Shown here in pieces: positions 10,332 to 18,590 of a DNA stretch of 64,000 nt. Below the pieces are notes generated by a model. That model was not told the DNA's origin, did not search any database, and saw only the letters and a list, made by a program, of their open reading frames with translations. The translations under genes were made by a program, and so were the position numbers. This DNA is from Eikenella corrodens (lineage in GTDB: Bacteria > Pseudomonadota > Gammaproteobacteria > Burkholderiales > Neisseriaceae), in contig NZ_CP034670.1 in the NCBI RefSeq assembly GCF_003990355.1, positions 186,001 to 250,000 of the forward strand, read 5' to 3'. Each line of letters opens with the position of its first letter. Positions within the stretch are counted from its first letter, which is position 1.

Positions 10332-10727
10332 TCAATCGATAAACTGCCGCAGCATACTCACAGCCAAGTGGCTAAACTGGCGGTATTTATCGGTTTTTTC
10401 GATTTTGTCTTTGCCGAGCCCGATTTCGATGATGACGCCGGTTTTGTTGCCGTAGAGCACGGTGTTTTCAATTTCGTAGGCACTGTGGGTTTTGCCTTTG
10501 CTGTCGGGCGTGGGCACGATGAAGGCCTGCAGCATTTCGCCGCCTGCCAGGTTTTGCAGAATCAGGCTTTTCTTCACGTTCTCGGCCAAATCGCCGCTCA
10601 CATATTGGAAGGGGTTGGTAGCCACATCGGTTACGCCGCGATAAGTGTAGATGTAAACCTTATGTTCGAGTTTGGGGTTGTTGAGCAGATAGAGTTTGAG
10701 CAAAAGCTGACGGAGGTCGGCGGCCAT
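10332..10727 (-). CDS. Conserved-looking hypothetical protein
   Basis: A 131-residue soluble protein that I cannot assign. It starts MAADLRQLLLKLYLLNN and has mixed alpha/beta character with an IIEIGLGKDKIEK stretch near the C-terminus. No signal peptide, membrane segment or metal motif is seen. AAAGGGAAAC precedes the ATG. Base composition resembles its neighbours, which supports a real gene. It may be co-transcribed with the lipoprotein gene downstream at 9822-10238. Confidence 0.55.
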   Translation of the reverse strand: MAADLRQLLLKLYLLNNPKLEHKVYIYTYRGVTDVATNPFQYVSGDLAENVKKSLILQNLAGGEMLQAFIVPTPDSKGKTHSAYEIENTVLYGNKTGVIIEIGLGKDKIEKTDKYRQFSHLAVSMLRQFID

Positions 10728-10926
10728 GATGTTTCCCTTTGTATGCCCGCTATAGCTGCGGTTGGGGCATTATAGCCAATCTGCGGATACTAAAGCGATA
10801 GCCTCGGTATATTTTTGACGAATTAAAATAAGCATGCTGCTGCCGTAATGATTCAATAGGGAAAGTTGGAAACCGCTGCGTTGTTTAGCATTTCCTCTAT
10901 TGCAGATGGATTTCACTTTCCCCAAA

Positions 10927-11030
10927 TATAGTGAATTAACAAAAACCAGTACGGCGTTGGCTTGCCTTGCCGTAACGTGTGTACTGTCTGCGGCTCGCCG
11001 CCTTGTCCTGATTTTTGTTAATCCACTATA
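10927..11030. repeat. Correia repeat element, 104 bp
   Basis: Ends are TATAGTGAATTAA and TTAATCCACTATA, with the full core including CCGTAACGTGTG. It fills much of the 435-bp gap between the 10332-10727 gene and pyrE. The rest of the gap shows no gene or clear signal. Confidence 0.85.
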
Positions 11031-11162
11031 ACTTATCAGGCAATTATCCGTCATTATCACGAAGAGGGCAGATTTCTCGTATCTGCTGATACCCCCGACA
11101 ATATCGGATGCCAGGCAAGGACCTAAAATGTAAACAGCGCGACGATTTCCTACACTATATTC

Positions 11163-11807
11163 TTAGCCTGCCACCCCGTAGCGGTCGCGGTAAGCCTGTA
11201 CCGGCTCGAGGTATTGCCGGAACTGTGCATCGTCTTGCAAGAGCGCGAGCAAATCGGCCAGGCTGGCAATCGGCACCACCGGCAGCCCGTATTGCTGGCG
11301 CACCTCTTGCACCGCCGATTGGCTGCCCGTGCCTTTTTCCATGCGGTCGAGCGCAATCGCCACCCCGGCCGGTGTCGCACCCGCCTGCTCAATCAGACGT
11401 ACCGATTCGCGCACCGAAGTGCCGGCGGAAATCACATCATCGATAATCAACACCCGCCCGGCCAGCGGCGCGCCCACCAACGTACCGCCTTCTCCGTGGT
11501 CTTTGGCTTCTTTGCGGTTGTAGGCAAAAGGCACGTTGCGCCCCGCTTCGGCCAGCATCATCGCCGTGGCCGAGGCCAGCACGATGCCTTTATAAGCCGG
11601 GCCGAACAGCATATCGAACTCCACCCTGCTCTCGAGAATCGAACGCGCATAAAACCGCGCCAACGCAAGGGTGGAGGCGCCGTCGTTAAACAGCCCGGCG
11701 TTGAAAAAATAGGGCGAAAGCCGCCCGGCTTTGGTAACAAACTCGCCAAAGCGCAACACATCCTGCTCCAGCGCAAAGCGCAGAAAATCCTGCCGAAAAT
11801 CGCTCAT
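11163..11807 (-). CDS. pyrE: Orotate phosphoribosyltransferase
   Basis: PyrE makes orotidine 5'-phosphate from orotate and PRPP in pyrimidine synthesis. The PRPP-binding signature VLIIDDVISAGTS is intact and the chain shows the family's FGEFVTKAGRLSPYFFNAG N-terminal region. Starting at 11807 gives 214 residues, the usual length, with GGGAAGG just upstream; a longer frame to 11846 adds 13 residues with no support. It lies alone between a Correia element and typA. Confidence 0.95.
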   Translation of the reverse strand: MSDFRQDFLRFALEQDVLRFGEFVTKAGRLSPYFFNAGLFNDGASTLALARFYARSILESRVEFDMLFGPAYKGIVLASATAMMLAEAGRNVPFAYNRKEAKDHGEGGTLVGAPLAGRVLIIDDVISAGTSVRESVRLIEQAGATPAGVAIALDRMEKGTGSQSAVQEVRQQYGLPVVPIASLADLLALLQDDAQFRQYLEPVQAYRDRYGVAG

Positions 11808-11883
11808 GATGCCTTCCCTGAAATCAAGAATTAGAAACGTCGGCATTATAGCCGATTCTGTGGCACTCTTCGGCGGATATAAG

Positions 11884-11925
11884 AAGGCTACCTGAAAACC
11901 GGCAGAAGGGTTTCAGGTAGCCTTT
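11884..11925 (-). terminator. Inverted uptake-sequence pair between typA and pyrE
   Basis: AAGGCTACCTGAAA pairs with TTTCAGGTAGCCTT across about 13 bases. It lies 31 bp beyond the typA stop on the minus strand and upstream of pyrE, so it probably ends typA transcription. Confidence 0.6.
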
Positions 11926-11955
11926 GCTGATATGGCTGAGGCTTTTCGGGTAGCT

Positions 11956-13767
11956 TTAGTCCAATTTTTTAAAGTGGCGGCGGCGTTCCAGTTCGCTTAG
12001 GTAGCGTTTGCGCAGGCGGATGGATTTGGGCGTGATTTCCACCAGTTCGTCGTCGTCGATGAATTCCACTGCGCTTTCCAGCGTGAGCTTAATCGGCGTG
12101 GTGAGACGCACGGCTTCGTCGGTGCCGCTGGCGCGCACGTTGGTGAGCTTTTTGCCTTTGAGCGGGTTCACCACCAAGTCGTTTTCGCGGCTGTGGATGC
12201 CGATAATCATGCCTTCGTAGATTTTGTCGTTGGGCGACACAAACATGCGGCCGCGGTCTTCCAAGTTCCACAGGGCATAGGCCACGGCTTCGCCTTGTTC
12301 TTGCGACACCAGCACGCCGTTGTGGCGGCCGGGCATATCGGGTTTGACTGGGCCGTAGTCGTCGAACACGTGGCTCATCAGGCCGACGCCGCGCGTGAGG
12401 GTCATGAATTCGCCTTGGAAGCCGATAAGGCCGCGGGCGGGAATGTGGTATTCGAGGCGGGTGCGGCCGTTGCCGTCGCTTTCCATGTTGGTGAGTTCGC
12501 CACGGCGGCGGCCGAGTTCTTCCATCACTGCGCCTTGGTTTTCGTCGGGCACGTCCACGGTGAGGTTCTCATACGGCTCGCATTTTTGGCCGTCGATGTC
12601 GCGGTACACGACGCGCGGTTTGCCCACGGCCAGTTCGTAGCCTTCGCGGCGCATGTTTTCCAGCAGGATGGTGAGGTGCAGTTCGCCACGGCCGGACACG
12701 CGGAATACGTCGGCATCGGCGGTGTCTTCCACCCGCAGGGCGACGTTGGTGAGCAGTTCGCGTTGCAGGCGGTCGCGGATTTGGCGGCTGGTCACGAATT
12801 TGCCTTCAGTGCCGGCCAGCGGCGATGTGTTCACCATGAAGTCCATGGTGAGGGTGGGTTCGTCCACGCTGAGCATGGGCAGGCCGACGGGGTTGTCTTT
12901 GTCGCAAATGGTTACGCCGATGCCGATGTCTTCGATACCGGAAATAATCACGATGTCGCCGGCTTCGGCTTCTTCAAGCGGTACGCGTTCCAAGCCTTTG
13001 AAACCTAAGAGCTGGTTGATGCGGCCTTGGGCGATTTGTTTGTCGTGGTTCATCACGGCCACGGTTTGGCCGGGGCGGATTTTGCCGTTGAGGATGCGGC
13101 CGATGCCGAGGCGGCCGGTGTAGTTGTCGTAATCAAGCTGGGAGATTTGCAGTTGCAGCGGCGCATCGGGGCTGCCTGAAGGCGCGGGGGTGTATTTGAG
13201 GATGGTGTCGAACAGCGGGCGCATGTCGCTGCTCTCGTCTTCTTCGTTCAGCTTGGCGAAGCCGGAGAGGCCGGAGGCATAGACGATGGGGAAATCGAGC
13301 TGTTCTTCGCTGGCGCCGAGGTTGTCGAACAAATCAAAGGTTTGGTCGATGACCCAGCTGGCGCGGGCGGTGGGCTTGTCGATTTTGTTGATGACGACGA
13401 TGGGTTTCAAGCCTAACGCGAGGGCTTTTTTGGTGACGAAGCGGGTTTGCGGCATCGGGCCTTCTTGCGCGTCCACCAGCAGCAGCACGCAATCTACCAT
13501 GCCGAGCACGCGTTCTACTTCGCCGCCGAAGTCGGCGTGTCCGGGGGTATCGACGATGTTGATGTGGTAGCCTTCGTATTCGATGGCGGTGTTTTTGGCG
13601 AGGATGGTGATGCCGCGTTCTTTTTCAATGTCGTTGCTGTCCATCACGCGCTCGTCGACGTGCTGGTTTTCGCGGAAGGTGCCGGACTGGCGCAGGAGTT
13701 GGTCCACCAGCGTGGTTTTGCCGTGGTCCACGTGGGCGATGATGGCAATGTTGCGGATATTTTTCAT
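11956..13767 (-). CDS. typA: Ribosome-associated GTPase TypA/BipA
   Basis: TypA/BipA is a translational GTPase related to EF-G that helps large-subunit assembly and stress adaptation. GTPase motifs are all present: AHVDHGKTT (G1), [16 protein letters not shown] (G3) and NKIDKP (G4). The C-terminal domain with [12 protein letters not shown] is typical. Length (603 residues) is normal. The gene stands alone, bounded by a hairpin downstream and a Correia element upstream at 13872-13976. Confidence 0.96.
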   Translation of the reverse strand: MKNIRNIAIIAHVDHGKTTLVDQLLRQSGTFRENQHVDERVMDSNDIEKERGITILAKNTAIEYEGYHINIVDTPGHADFGGEVERVLGMVDCVLLLVDAQEGPMPQTRFVTKKALALGLKPIVVINKIDKPTARASWVIDQTFDLFDNLGASEEQLDFPIVYASGLSGFAKLNEEDESSDMRPLFDTILKYTPAPSGSPDAPLQLQISQLDYDNYTGRLGIGRILNGKIRPGQTVAVMNHDKQIAQGRINQLLGFKGLERVPLEEAEAGDIVIISGIEDIGIGVTICDKDNPVGLPMLSVDEPTLTMDFMVNTSPLAGTEGKFVTSRQIRDRLQRELLTNVALRVEDTADADVFRVSGRGELHLTILLENMRREGYELAVGKPRVVYRDIDGQKCEPYENLTVDVPDENQGAVMEELGRRRGELTNMESDGNGRTRLEYHIPARGLIGFQGEFMTLTRGVGLMSHVFDDYGPVKPDMPGRHNGVLVSQEQGEAVAYALWNLEDRGRMFVSPNDKIYEGMIIGIHSRENDLVVNPLKGKKLTNVRASGTDEAVRLTTPIKLTLESAVEFIDDDELVEITPKSIRLRKRYLSELERRRHFKKLD

Positions 13768-13871
13768 GGGGTTTGTCTGCTGTTTTGTAATCGGATTGGG
13801 AATGGGAAAAACTCTGCATTATAGCACGGTTGGGTATGCATTTTTAGCTTCGTTAAAGCCGCATTTTCAAG

Positions 13872-13976
13872 CATAGTGAATTAACAAAAACCAGTACAGC
13901 GTTGGCTCGCCTTGCCGTACTATCTGTACTGTCTGCGGCTCGCCGCCTTGTCCTGATTCAAATTTAATTCACTATA
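13872..13976. repeat. Correia repeat element, 105 bp
   Basis: It carries ATAGTGAATTAAC at one end and TTAATTCACTATA at the other, with the CCGTACTATCTG core variant. It sits about 100 bp upstream of typA and could influence its transcription. Confidence 0.82.
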
Positions 13977-14004
13977 ATCTTTGAGTCATTTAGGGCTACC
14001 TGAA

Positions 14005-14056
14005 ATTTGAAAACAGCCTGCACTTGAAGTTTCCCAAGTGCAGGCTGCCTGAAACC
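14005..14056 (-). terminator. Hairpin of Kingella/Simonsiella-type uptake sequences after the NTF2-like gene
   Basis: CAGCCTGCACTTG pairs with CAAGTGCAGGCTG, followed by AGGCTGCCTGAA, the Simonsiella dialect. It lies just beyond the stop of the 14071-14433 gene and differs from the Eikenella dialect around it. Confidence 0.7.
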
Positions 14057-14070
14057 CATCGGGCTGCGCT

Positions 14071-14433
14071 TTATGCGGCGTTGTTGTTCATCGTCCAGCA
14101 GTCGGTGATTTTGCCGTCTTTGACTTTCAGGAAATCCGTGCCGACTTTGACGGCGGTTTTGCCGCCGAGCGTGGTGGTTACGCGCCAATAGGCGGAAATC
14201 ATGTCGCCGTCGCAAAACGGGCCGAGCACGAGTTCGTAATGCAAATCGGCTTTGGCGCGGATGGTGGCAATCCAAGCCTTCGCGCTGGCAATGTCGGTAA
14301 CGGGCGCGGGCGGCGGGGTGGAGTCGGCGGTCAGGTGGGCTTTGAAATGGGGCGACAGGAGCTCGTCGGCAATATCAAGATGGCCGTTCCACATCTGCGT
14401 CCATGCGTTGTAGATTTTGTGTGCGTCGGTCAT
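14071..14433 (-). CDS. NTF2/SnoaL-like small protein
   Basis: A 120-residue single-domain protein with the pattern of the NTF2-like cone fold: an N-terminal helix pair (IYNAWTQMWNGHLDIADELL) followed by strands ending in VKVGTDFLKVKDGKITDCW. Members of this superfamily bind or isomerise small hydrophobic molecules or serve as binding partners; the ligand cannot be inferred. The ribosome site AGGAG overlaps the outer base of a Correia element end at 14445, so the element may have supplied part of the leader. A foreign-dialect hairpin follows the gene, which suggests import. Confidence 0.7.
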   Translation of the reverse strand: MTDAHKIYNAWTQMWNGHLDIADELLSPHFKAHLTADSTPPPAPVTDIASAKAWIATIRAKADLHYELVLGPFCDGDMISAYWRVTTTLGGKTAVKVGTDFLKVKDGKITDCWTMNNNAA

Positions 14434-14444
14434 GTTTTATCTCC

Positions 14445-14566
14445 TATAGTGGATTAACAAAAATCAGGACAAGGCGGCGAGCCGCAGACAGTACAAATAT
14501 AGTGAATTAAATTTAAACCAGTACAGCGTTGGCTCGCCTTGTCCTGATTTTTGTTAATCCACTATA
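14445..14566. repeat. Composite Correia element (two partial elements joined)
   Basis: It starts TATAGTGGATTAACAAAAA and runs through the GACAGTAC block, then a new end TATAGTGAATTAAA appears at about 14499, followed by a second core and the closing TTAATCCACTATA. One element therefore seems to be inserted in, or recombined with, another. Confidence 0.75.
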
Positions 14567-14596
14567 GTGCCGATTTGAACTTCGCCGAAGCTGATG

Positions 14597-14644
14597 CTTT
14601 CAGGTAGCCTTCCGGCCGGTATGGCATCGAAGGCTACCTGAAAA
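14597..14644 (-). terminator. Inverted uptake-sequence pair after the FAD oxidoreductase gene
   Basis: TTTCAGGTAGCCTT and AAGGCTACCTGAAAA are separated by about 18 bases and lie 10 bp beyond the stop of the minus-strand gene. Confidence 0.6.
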
Positions 14645-14653
14645 TTCATCCGC

Positions 14654-15898
14654 TTATTCGCACTTCTGCTCACCCACGGTTTCGGCCAGGGCTTTGAGGC
14701 GGCGTTCGGGTTTTTCCACGTAGGGGTTGTTGCTGTCCCAGGCGTAGCCGGCGAGGATGGAGCTGATCATGCGGCTGATTTCGGGGTTGCGGTTGGGGGC
14801 GTAGATGGCGTCTTGGAAGCTGCCGTCATACCAGCCGTTCACATAGGTGCGGAAGGCGTTGACGCCCGTCATCAGCGGTTCGGCAAATTCGCGCTGCCAA
14901 TCGGCTTCTTGGCCTTTGAGCTGGCGGGCGAGCAGGTCGGCGGCGAGTTTGGCCGAGTGCATGGCGATGGTGACGCCGGAGGAGAAGACGGGGTCGAGGA
15001 ATTCGGCGGCGTTGCCCAAGAGGGCGAAGTGGCGGCCGTGCAGGGTTTTGACGTTGGCGGAATAGCCTTTGATGTGGCGGAAGGGGAAGTCGTTTTCCCA
15101 TTGGGCGTTGCCCAACACGCGCGCGAGCATGGGGATTTCGGCGGCGTAGCGGCGCAGGATGGCTTCGGAATCGCCCAGGCCGGCGAAGCGTTCGGGCAGG
15201 CCGACCACGCCGATGGAGCAGCGGTTGTCGCCGAATGGGATGAGCCAGAGCCATACATCGCGGTGCACCGGGTGGGTGGAGATGAGGATTTTGTTGCGGT
15301 CGAAACTGGGGTCGGCGATGTTGTCGTCGATGTGGGTGAAGTGGGCTTCGCGCATGGGCAGGTCGGACGGGGTGTCGAGGCCGAGCAGGCAAGGGAGGAC
15401 GCGCCCGTAGCCGCTGGCGTCGAGCACGAAGCGGGCGGTGAGTTCGTAGGTTTCGCCGTTGTCGGTTTCCACGCTGAGGCGGGCGGTGTCGCCGCTGTTG
15501 TCGAAGGCGGTAACGGCGTGGCCGAAGCGTACGTCCGCGCCTTGTTTGGCGGCTTCGTCGATCAGGATTTTATCGAAGATTTCGCGGCGCACTTGGTAGG
15601 TGGTGCCGGGGCCGGGGGTGAATTTGTCGGTGAAGTCGAAATAGGTGTAGCGGCTGCCCCAGGTGAAGGCGGCGCCGTTTTTAAATTGGAAGCTGGGCTC
15701 GGCCTCTACGGCGGGCAAGAAGCCGGCTTCTTCGATGAATTCCATGCAGTGCGGCAACAGGCTTTCGCCGATCACGAAGCGGGGGAAATGCTGCTTTTCG
15801 AGCACGCACACGGAAAAGCCGTGTTTGAGCAGCAGGGCGGCGGCAACTGCGCCGGAGGGGCCGGCGCCGATGATGGCGATATCGCAGGATTGGGACAT
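14654..15898 (-). CDS. FAD-dependent oxidoreductase of the tryptophan-halogenase-like group (aryl polyene type)
   Basis: A 414-residue flavoprotein with the dinucleotide motif IIGAGPSGAVAAALLL at residues 9-24, a FPRFVIGESLLP stretch typical of halogenase-like monooxygenases, and the second FAD motif ALLGNAAEFLDPVFSSG. The lysine-containing WxWxIP motif of true flavin-dependent halogenases is not seen; WLWLIPFGD occupies a comparable place, so halogenation is doubtful. Such oxidoreductases are common in aryl polyene and flexirubin gene clusters (established knowledge). Here the gene is separated from the ligase and exporter by an IS5-family element and a DUF389 gene. It most likely modifies the polyene head group or chain; this is inference from context. 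Confidence 0.72.
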   Translation of the reverse strand: MSQSCDIAIIGAGPSGAVAAALLLKHGFSVCVLEKQHFPRFVIGESLLPHCMEFIEEAGFLPAVEAEPSFQFKNGAAFTWGSRYTYFDFTDKFTPGPGTTYQVRREIFDKILIDEAAKQGADVRFGHAVTAFDNSGDTARLSVETDNGETYELTARFVLDASGYGRVLPCLLGLDTPSDLPMREAHFTHIDDNIADPSFDRNKILISTHPVHRDVWLWLIPFGDNRCSIGVVGLPERFAGLGDSEAILRRYAAEIPMLARVLGNAQWENDFPFRHIKGYSANVKTLHGRHFALLGNAAEFLDPVFSSGVTIAMHSAKLAADLLARQLKGQEADWQREFAEPLMTGVNAFRTYVNGWYDGSFQDAIYAPNRNPEISRMISSILAGYAWDSNNPYVEKPERRLKALAETVGEQKCE

Positions 15899-15998
15899 GT
15901 TTGGTCTCCTTAAGGATGGGGTGTGGGTTTCAGGTAGCCTTTCAGACGGCCTGGAAGGCTACCTGAAAATCGTAGAATGAGGTTTGCGCGACGTCAAT

Positions 15999-16854
15999 AG
16001 ACCTATTGCGAAAGTATCCTGAAGATTTATAATTCCCAAATGAAATACGAAAACCTCATCCAAAGAAGCGATAGCGAATTCAAACGGCTCACAGGTGTAA
16101 CGCCCGTCCTTTTTCACGAAATGCTGCAAGTCACCACAGAAGCAGAAAGCCGGAAGGTCAAGTCGGGCAGGCCGCATACGCTCGGTTTGGCAGACCAACT
16201 GCTGCTTACCCTAAGCTATCTGCGCCATTACCATACCCAACTCGAATTGGCCGCCATCTACGGCCTTTCCGAAAGTAATGTCTGCCGCACCATCCGTAAA
16301 ACCGAGGACGCCCTCATCCGTTGCAAACGCTTCTCCCTGCCAAAGCACAAGAATCCGGGCGACCAAACGGTCATCATTGACGTTACCGAAAGCCCGATTG
16401 AACGTCCCAAAAAAACAGCGGCAGTATTACAGCGGCAAGAAAAGGCGGCACACGGTTAAAATCCGGGTCATATACGGCAGGGAAACGGAAAAAATCATCA
16501 GCATCCGGACGGGGATGGGTGCCCGGCATGACATGCGTTTAGCCAAGAGGCACCTTGCAGAGCTTTATCCCTACAAAATAGTCATTGCGGATAAGGGTTA
16601 TCAAGGATTGGCCAAAACCGGATTACAGACCCCGAAAAAGAAATCCAAACGTCATCCGCCGGACAAACAGGATAAAGAGGCGAACAGGCGGTTAGGCAAA
16701 CTCAGAACCGTCATCGAGCACATCAACAGGAAACTGAAGATATTCAAAATATTGTCGCTGCCTTACCGCAACAGGCGGAAACGGTTCGGGTTAAGGGCAA
16801 ATCTGATTGCAGGACTGGTTAATGCGATGGGATGAATATTTTCGCAAGAGGTCT
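15999..16854 (+). mobile_element. IS5-family insertion sequence, about 856 bp, with terminal repeats and target duplication
   Basis: The left end AGACCTATTGCGAAAGTATCC and the right end (as complement) AGACCTCTTGCGAAAATATTC form imperfect inverted repeats. The trinucleotide AAT is present directly outside both ends (15996-15998 and 16855-16857) as target duplication. The ends enclose one transposase gene. Ends, size and short duplication fit the IS427-type part of the IS5 family. It lies inside the aryl-polyene region. Confidence 0.85.
16040..16835 (+). pseudogene. IS5-family transposase, split by a frameshift at an A7 run
   Basis: The first frame (16040-16459) gives the N-terminal part with HTH-like LAAIYGLSESNVCRTIRK and the first catalytic Asp in VIIDVTESPIERP. 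The second frame (16278-16835) continues with QRQYYSGKKRRHT, then VIADKGYQGL and the C-terminal RTVIEHINRKLKIFK holding the catalytic Glu. The frames meet at CCCAAAAAAAC (about 16407-16417). Removing one A from the A7 run joins them. The shift needed is +1, not the -1 used by programmed frameshifting in many IS, so this is either an inactivating mutation or depends on transcriptional slippage. Confidence 0.78.
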
Positions 16855-16999
16855 AATATATAAAACCGTATGGGTTTAAGTTTCAGACGGCCTTTTTGTA
16901 GTAGCGGGCGGGTTTCGTCATTCATAATTCACACTAAGGGAGGCTACCTGAAAAGTTCTAGCTAGCCTCCGGGGTTCAGGCGAAATATTTGAGGGATGC

Positions 17000-18418
17000 C
17001 TATTTGTCCAAAACTTTGGTATTGACCAACAAGCGCACCGTTGTACCTTCATAACGCTGGTTCAACCATGCCTGTAACCGTTCGCGGTCTTTGGCGGGCA
17101 GAGGTTGGTCGAATTCGAGGGAGACAACAATATTGTTACTTGCGTCCGCTTCTTCGCTTTGAACTCTCTCAGGCTGCTCCTGCGTAGCGGGTGCAGTTTG
17201 TGCTTTTTCCCAAACCAAACCGCGCCCAACAACGATTTTTTCGGCTTCCGGATATTGGGCTTTGATTTCCCTCAGTACTGCTACGTCTTCGGGACTGGTG
17301 GTTTTGCCCGCAAGCACGGTATCGATGTAGGCCTGCTGCTCTTCCAGCTTGTTCTGTAACTGCACCGAGTTGTTATGGCTTGCCAGCAGTTCTTCAATTC
17401 TGGTGTCACTGCCCCCCGCATAGACTACTTTCACTTGCGGTTCTTTTATACCTGCCGCTTTCAGATTTGTGACCAGCAGAGTGGTAATTTTCTCGGCATT
17501 CCCTGTTCCGTTGACAATCAGCCCGACTGCACGTTCTTTGTAGTTCACCATTTTACGCAGCACGAAAAAATCTTCCTGCTGTTGTGCAGCGGCGATGGCA
17601 TTGTTGGCTTTGGTATTAAACAGCTCCTGACGCACTAGTCCCGATGCCATATATCCGCTCGGAATCATCACTGCCAACACTACGGCTGTGATAATAATAC
17701 GGTGCAGTCTGCGTTTGGTCTTACTTACCAGCCCCCTGCGCGGCAGCTTAAGTAGTTTGGAAAACAGTAGGGTGGAAAAAGCGATGAACACGCAGTTGAT
17801 GGCAAACAGATAAAAAGCACCGAAAAAATAGTGCCAGTTACCGTGTGCTAGTCCATAGCCCGCCGTGCACAGAGGAGGCATCAGTGCAGTGGCAATTGCC
17901 ACACCCGGGATGGCATTGCCTCCTTCTTTGCGCGTTAATGCCACAATGCCTGCACTACCGCCGAAGAAGGCAATTAACACGTCCCATAGGGTTGGCTGGG
18001 TACGTGCCAAAAGCTCGCTTTGTGCCTCTTTCAGCGGGGTTAGCAGGAAATACAGTGTAGCGGTAACCAAACTGATGGCGATGAACACAATAATATTGCG
18101 TGCTGCTTGGCGGATCAGTGCAGTATCGCCTACCGCGGCACCGTAACCCATACCGACGATCGGCCCCATTAACGGGGAAATCAACATCGCCCCGATCACT
18201 ACCGCCGTGCTGTTTACATTCAAACCGATACTCGCCACGGCAATGGCAAACATTAATACCCACATGTTAGTTCCAGATACCCGCGTATTGGCACGGATGG
18301 CGGCATCGATTTTGTCAGGATGAGCTTGGTCATGTGCAAGGTTGAATACATCTTGCAGTTTGGTCATTGTGTGATTGTCTTGTACTTCCTGATTTTTACT
18401 ATTTTCCTGTTCTTGCAT
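17000..18418 (-). CDS. DUF389 family membrane protein
   Basis: A 472-residue protein with about six transmembrane segments in its first half, including AVVIGAMLISPLMGPIVG and ATALMPPLCTAGYGLA, which are the hallmarks of DUF389. A soluble C-terminal half of about 220 residues follows, with a periplasmic or cytoplasmic alpha/beta domain. The biochemical role of DUF389 proteins is not settled. The codons are more AT-rich than in the flanking genes. It lies between the IS5-family element and the exporter of the aryl-polyene genes, with about 170 bp of AT-rich DNA upstream, suggesting later insertion here. Confidence 0.8.
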   Translation of the reverse strand: MQEQENSKNQEVQDNHTMTKLQDVFNLAHDQAHPDKIDAAIRANTRVSGTNMWVLMFAIAVASIGLNVNSTAVVIGAMLISPLMGPIVGMGYGAAVGDTALIRQAARNIIVFIAISLVTATLYFLLTPLKEAQSELLARTQPTLWDVLIAFFGGSAGIVALTRKEGGNAIPGVAIATALMPPLCTAGYGLAHGNWHYFFGAFYLFAINCVFIAFSTLLFSKLLKLPRRGLVSKTKRRLHRIIITAVVLAVMIPSGYMASGLVRQELFNTKANNAIAAAQQQEDFFVLRKMVNYKERAVGLIVNGTGNAEKITTLLVTNLKAAGIKEPQVKVVYAGGSDTRIEELLASHNNSVQLQNKLEEQQAYIDTVLAGKTTSPEDVAVLREIKAQYPEAEKIVVGRGLVWEKAQTAPATQEQPERVQSEEADASNNIVVSLEFDQPLPAKDRERLQAWLNQRYEGTTVRLLVNTKVLDK

Positions 18419-18590
18419 TTTCTTATCCTCAAATTTTAACGATTGTTTTGAATGCTACCTCACAATTGTGATCAAGGATAGGCGGCACACTTTTTATAAG
18501 AAGCTATATTTTAGTTTTGCAGAAGTCCAACCTTAGCTTTGCCAAGATGTCGATTCATTAGTTGAAGCTGATGCTTTCAGGTAGCCTTTT

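Noticed and set aside
14654..15898. True flavin-dependent tryptophan halogenase
   Set aside because: The halogenase WxWxIP motif and catalytic lysine are not recognised; only the general fold and cluster context support the relation.
16395..16420. Programmed -1 frameshift in the IS5-family transposase
   Set aside because: The second frame is +1 relative to the first, so a -1 event at A7 would not join them.
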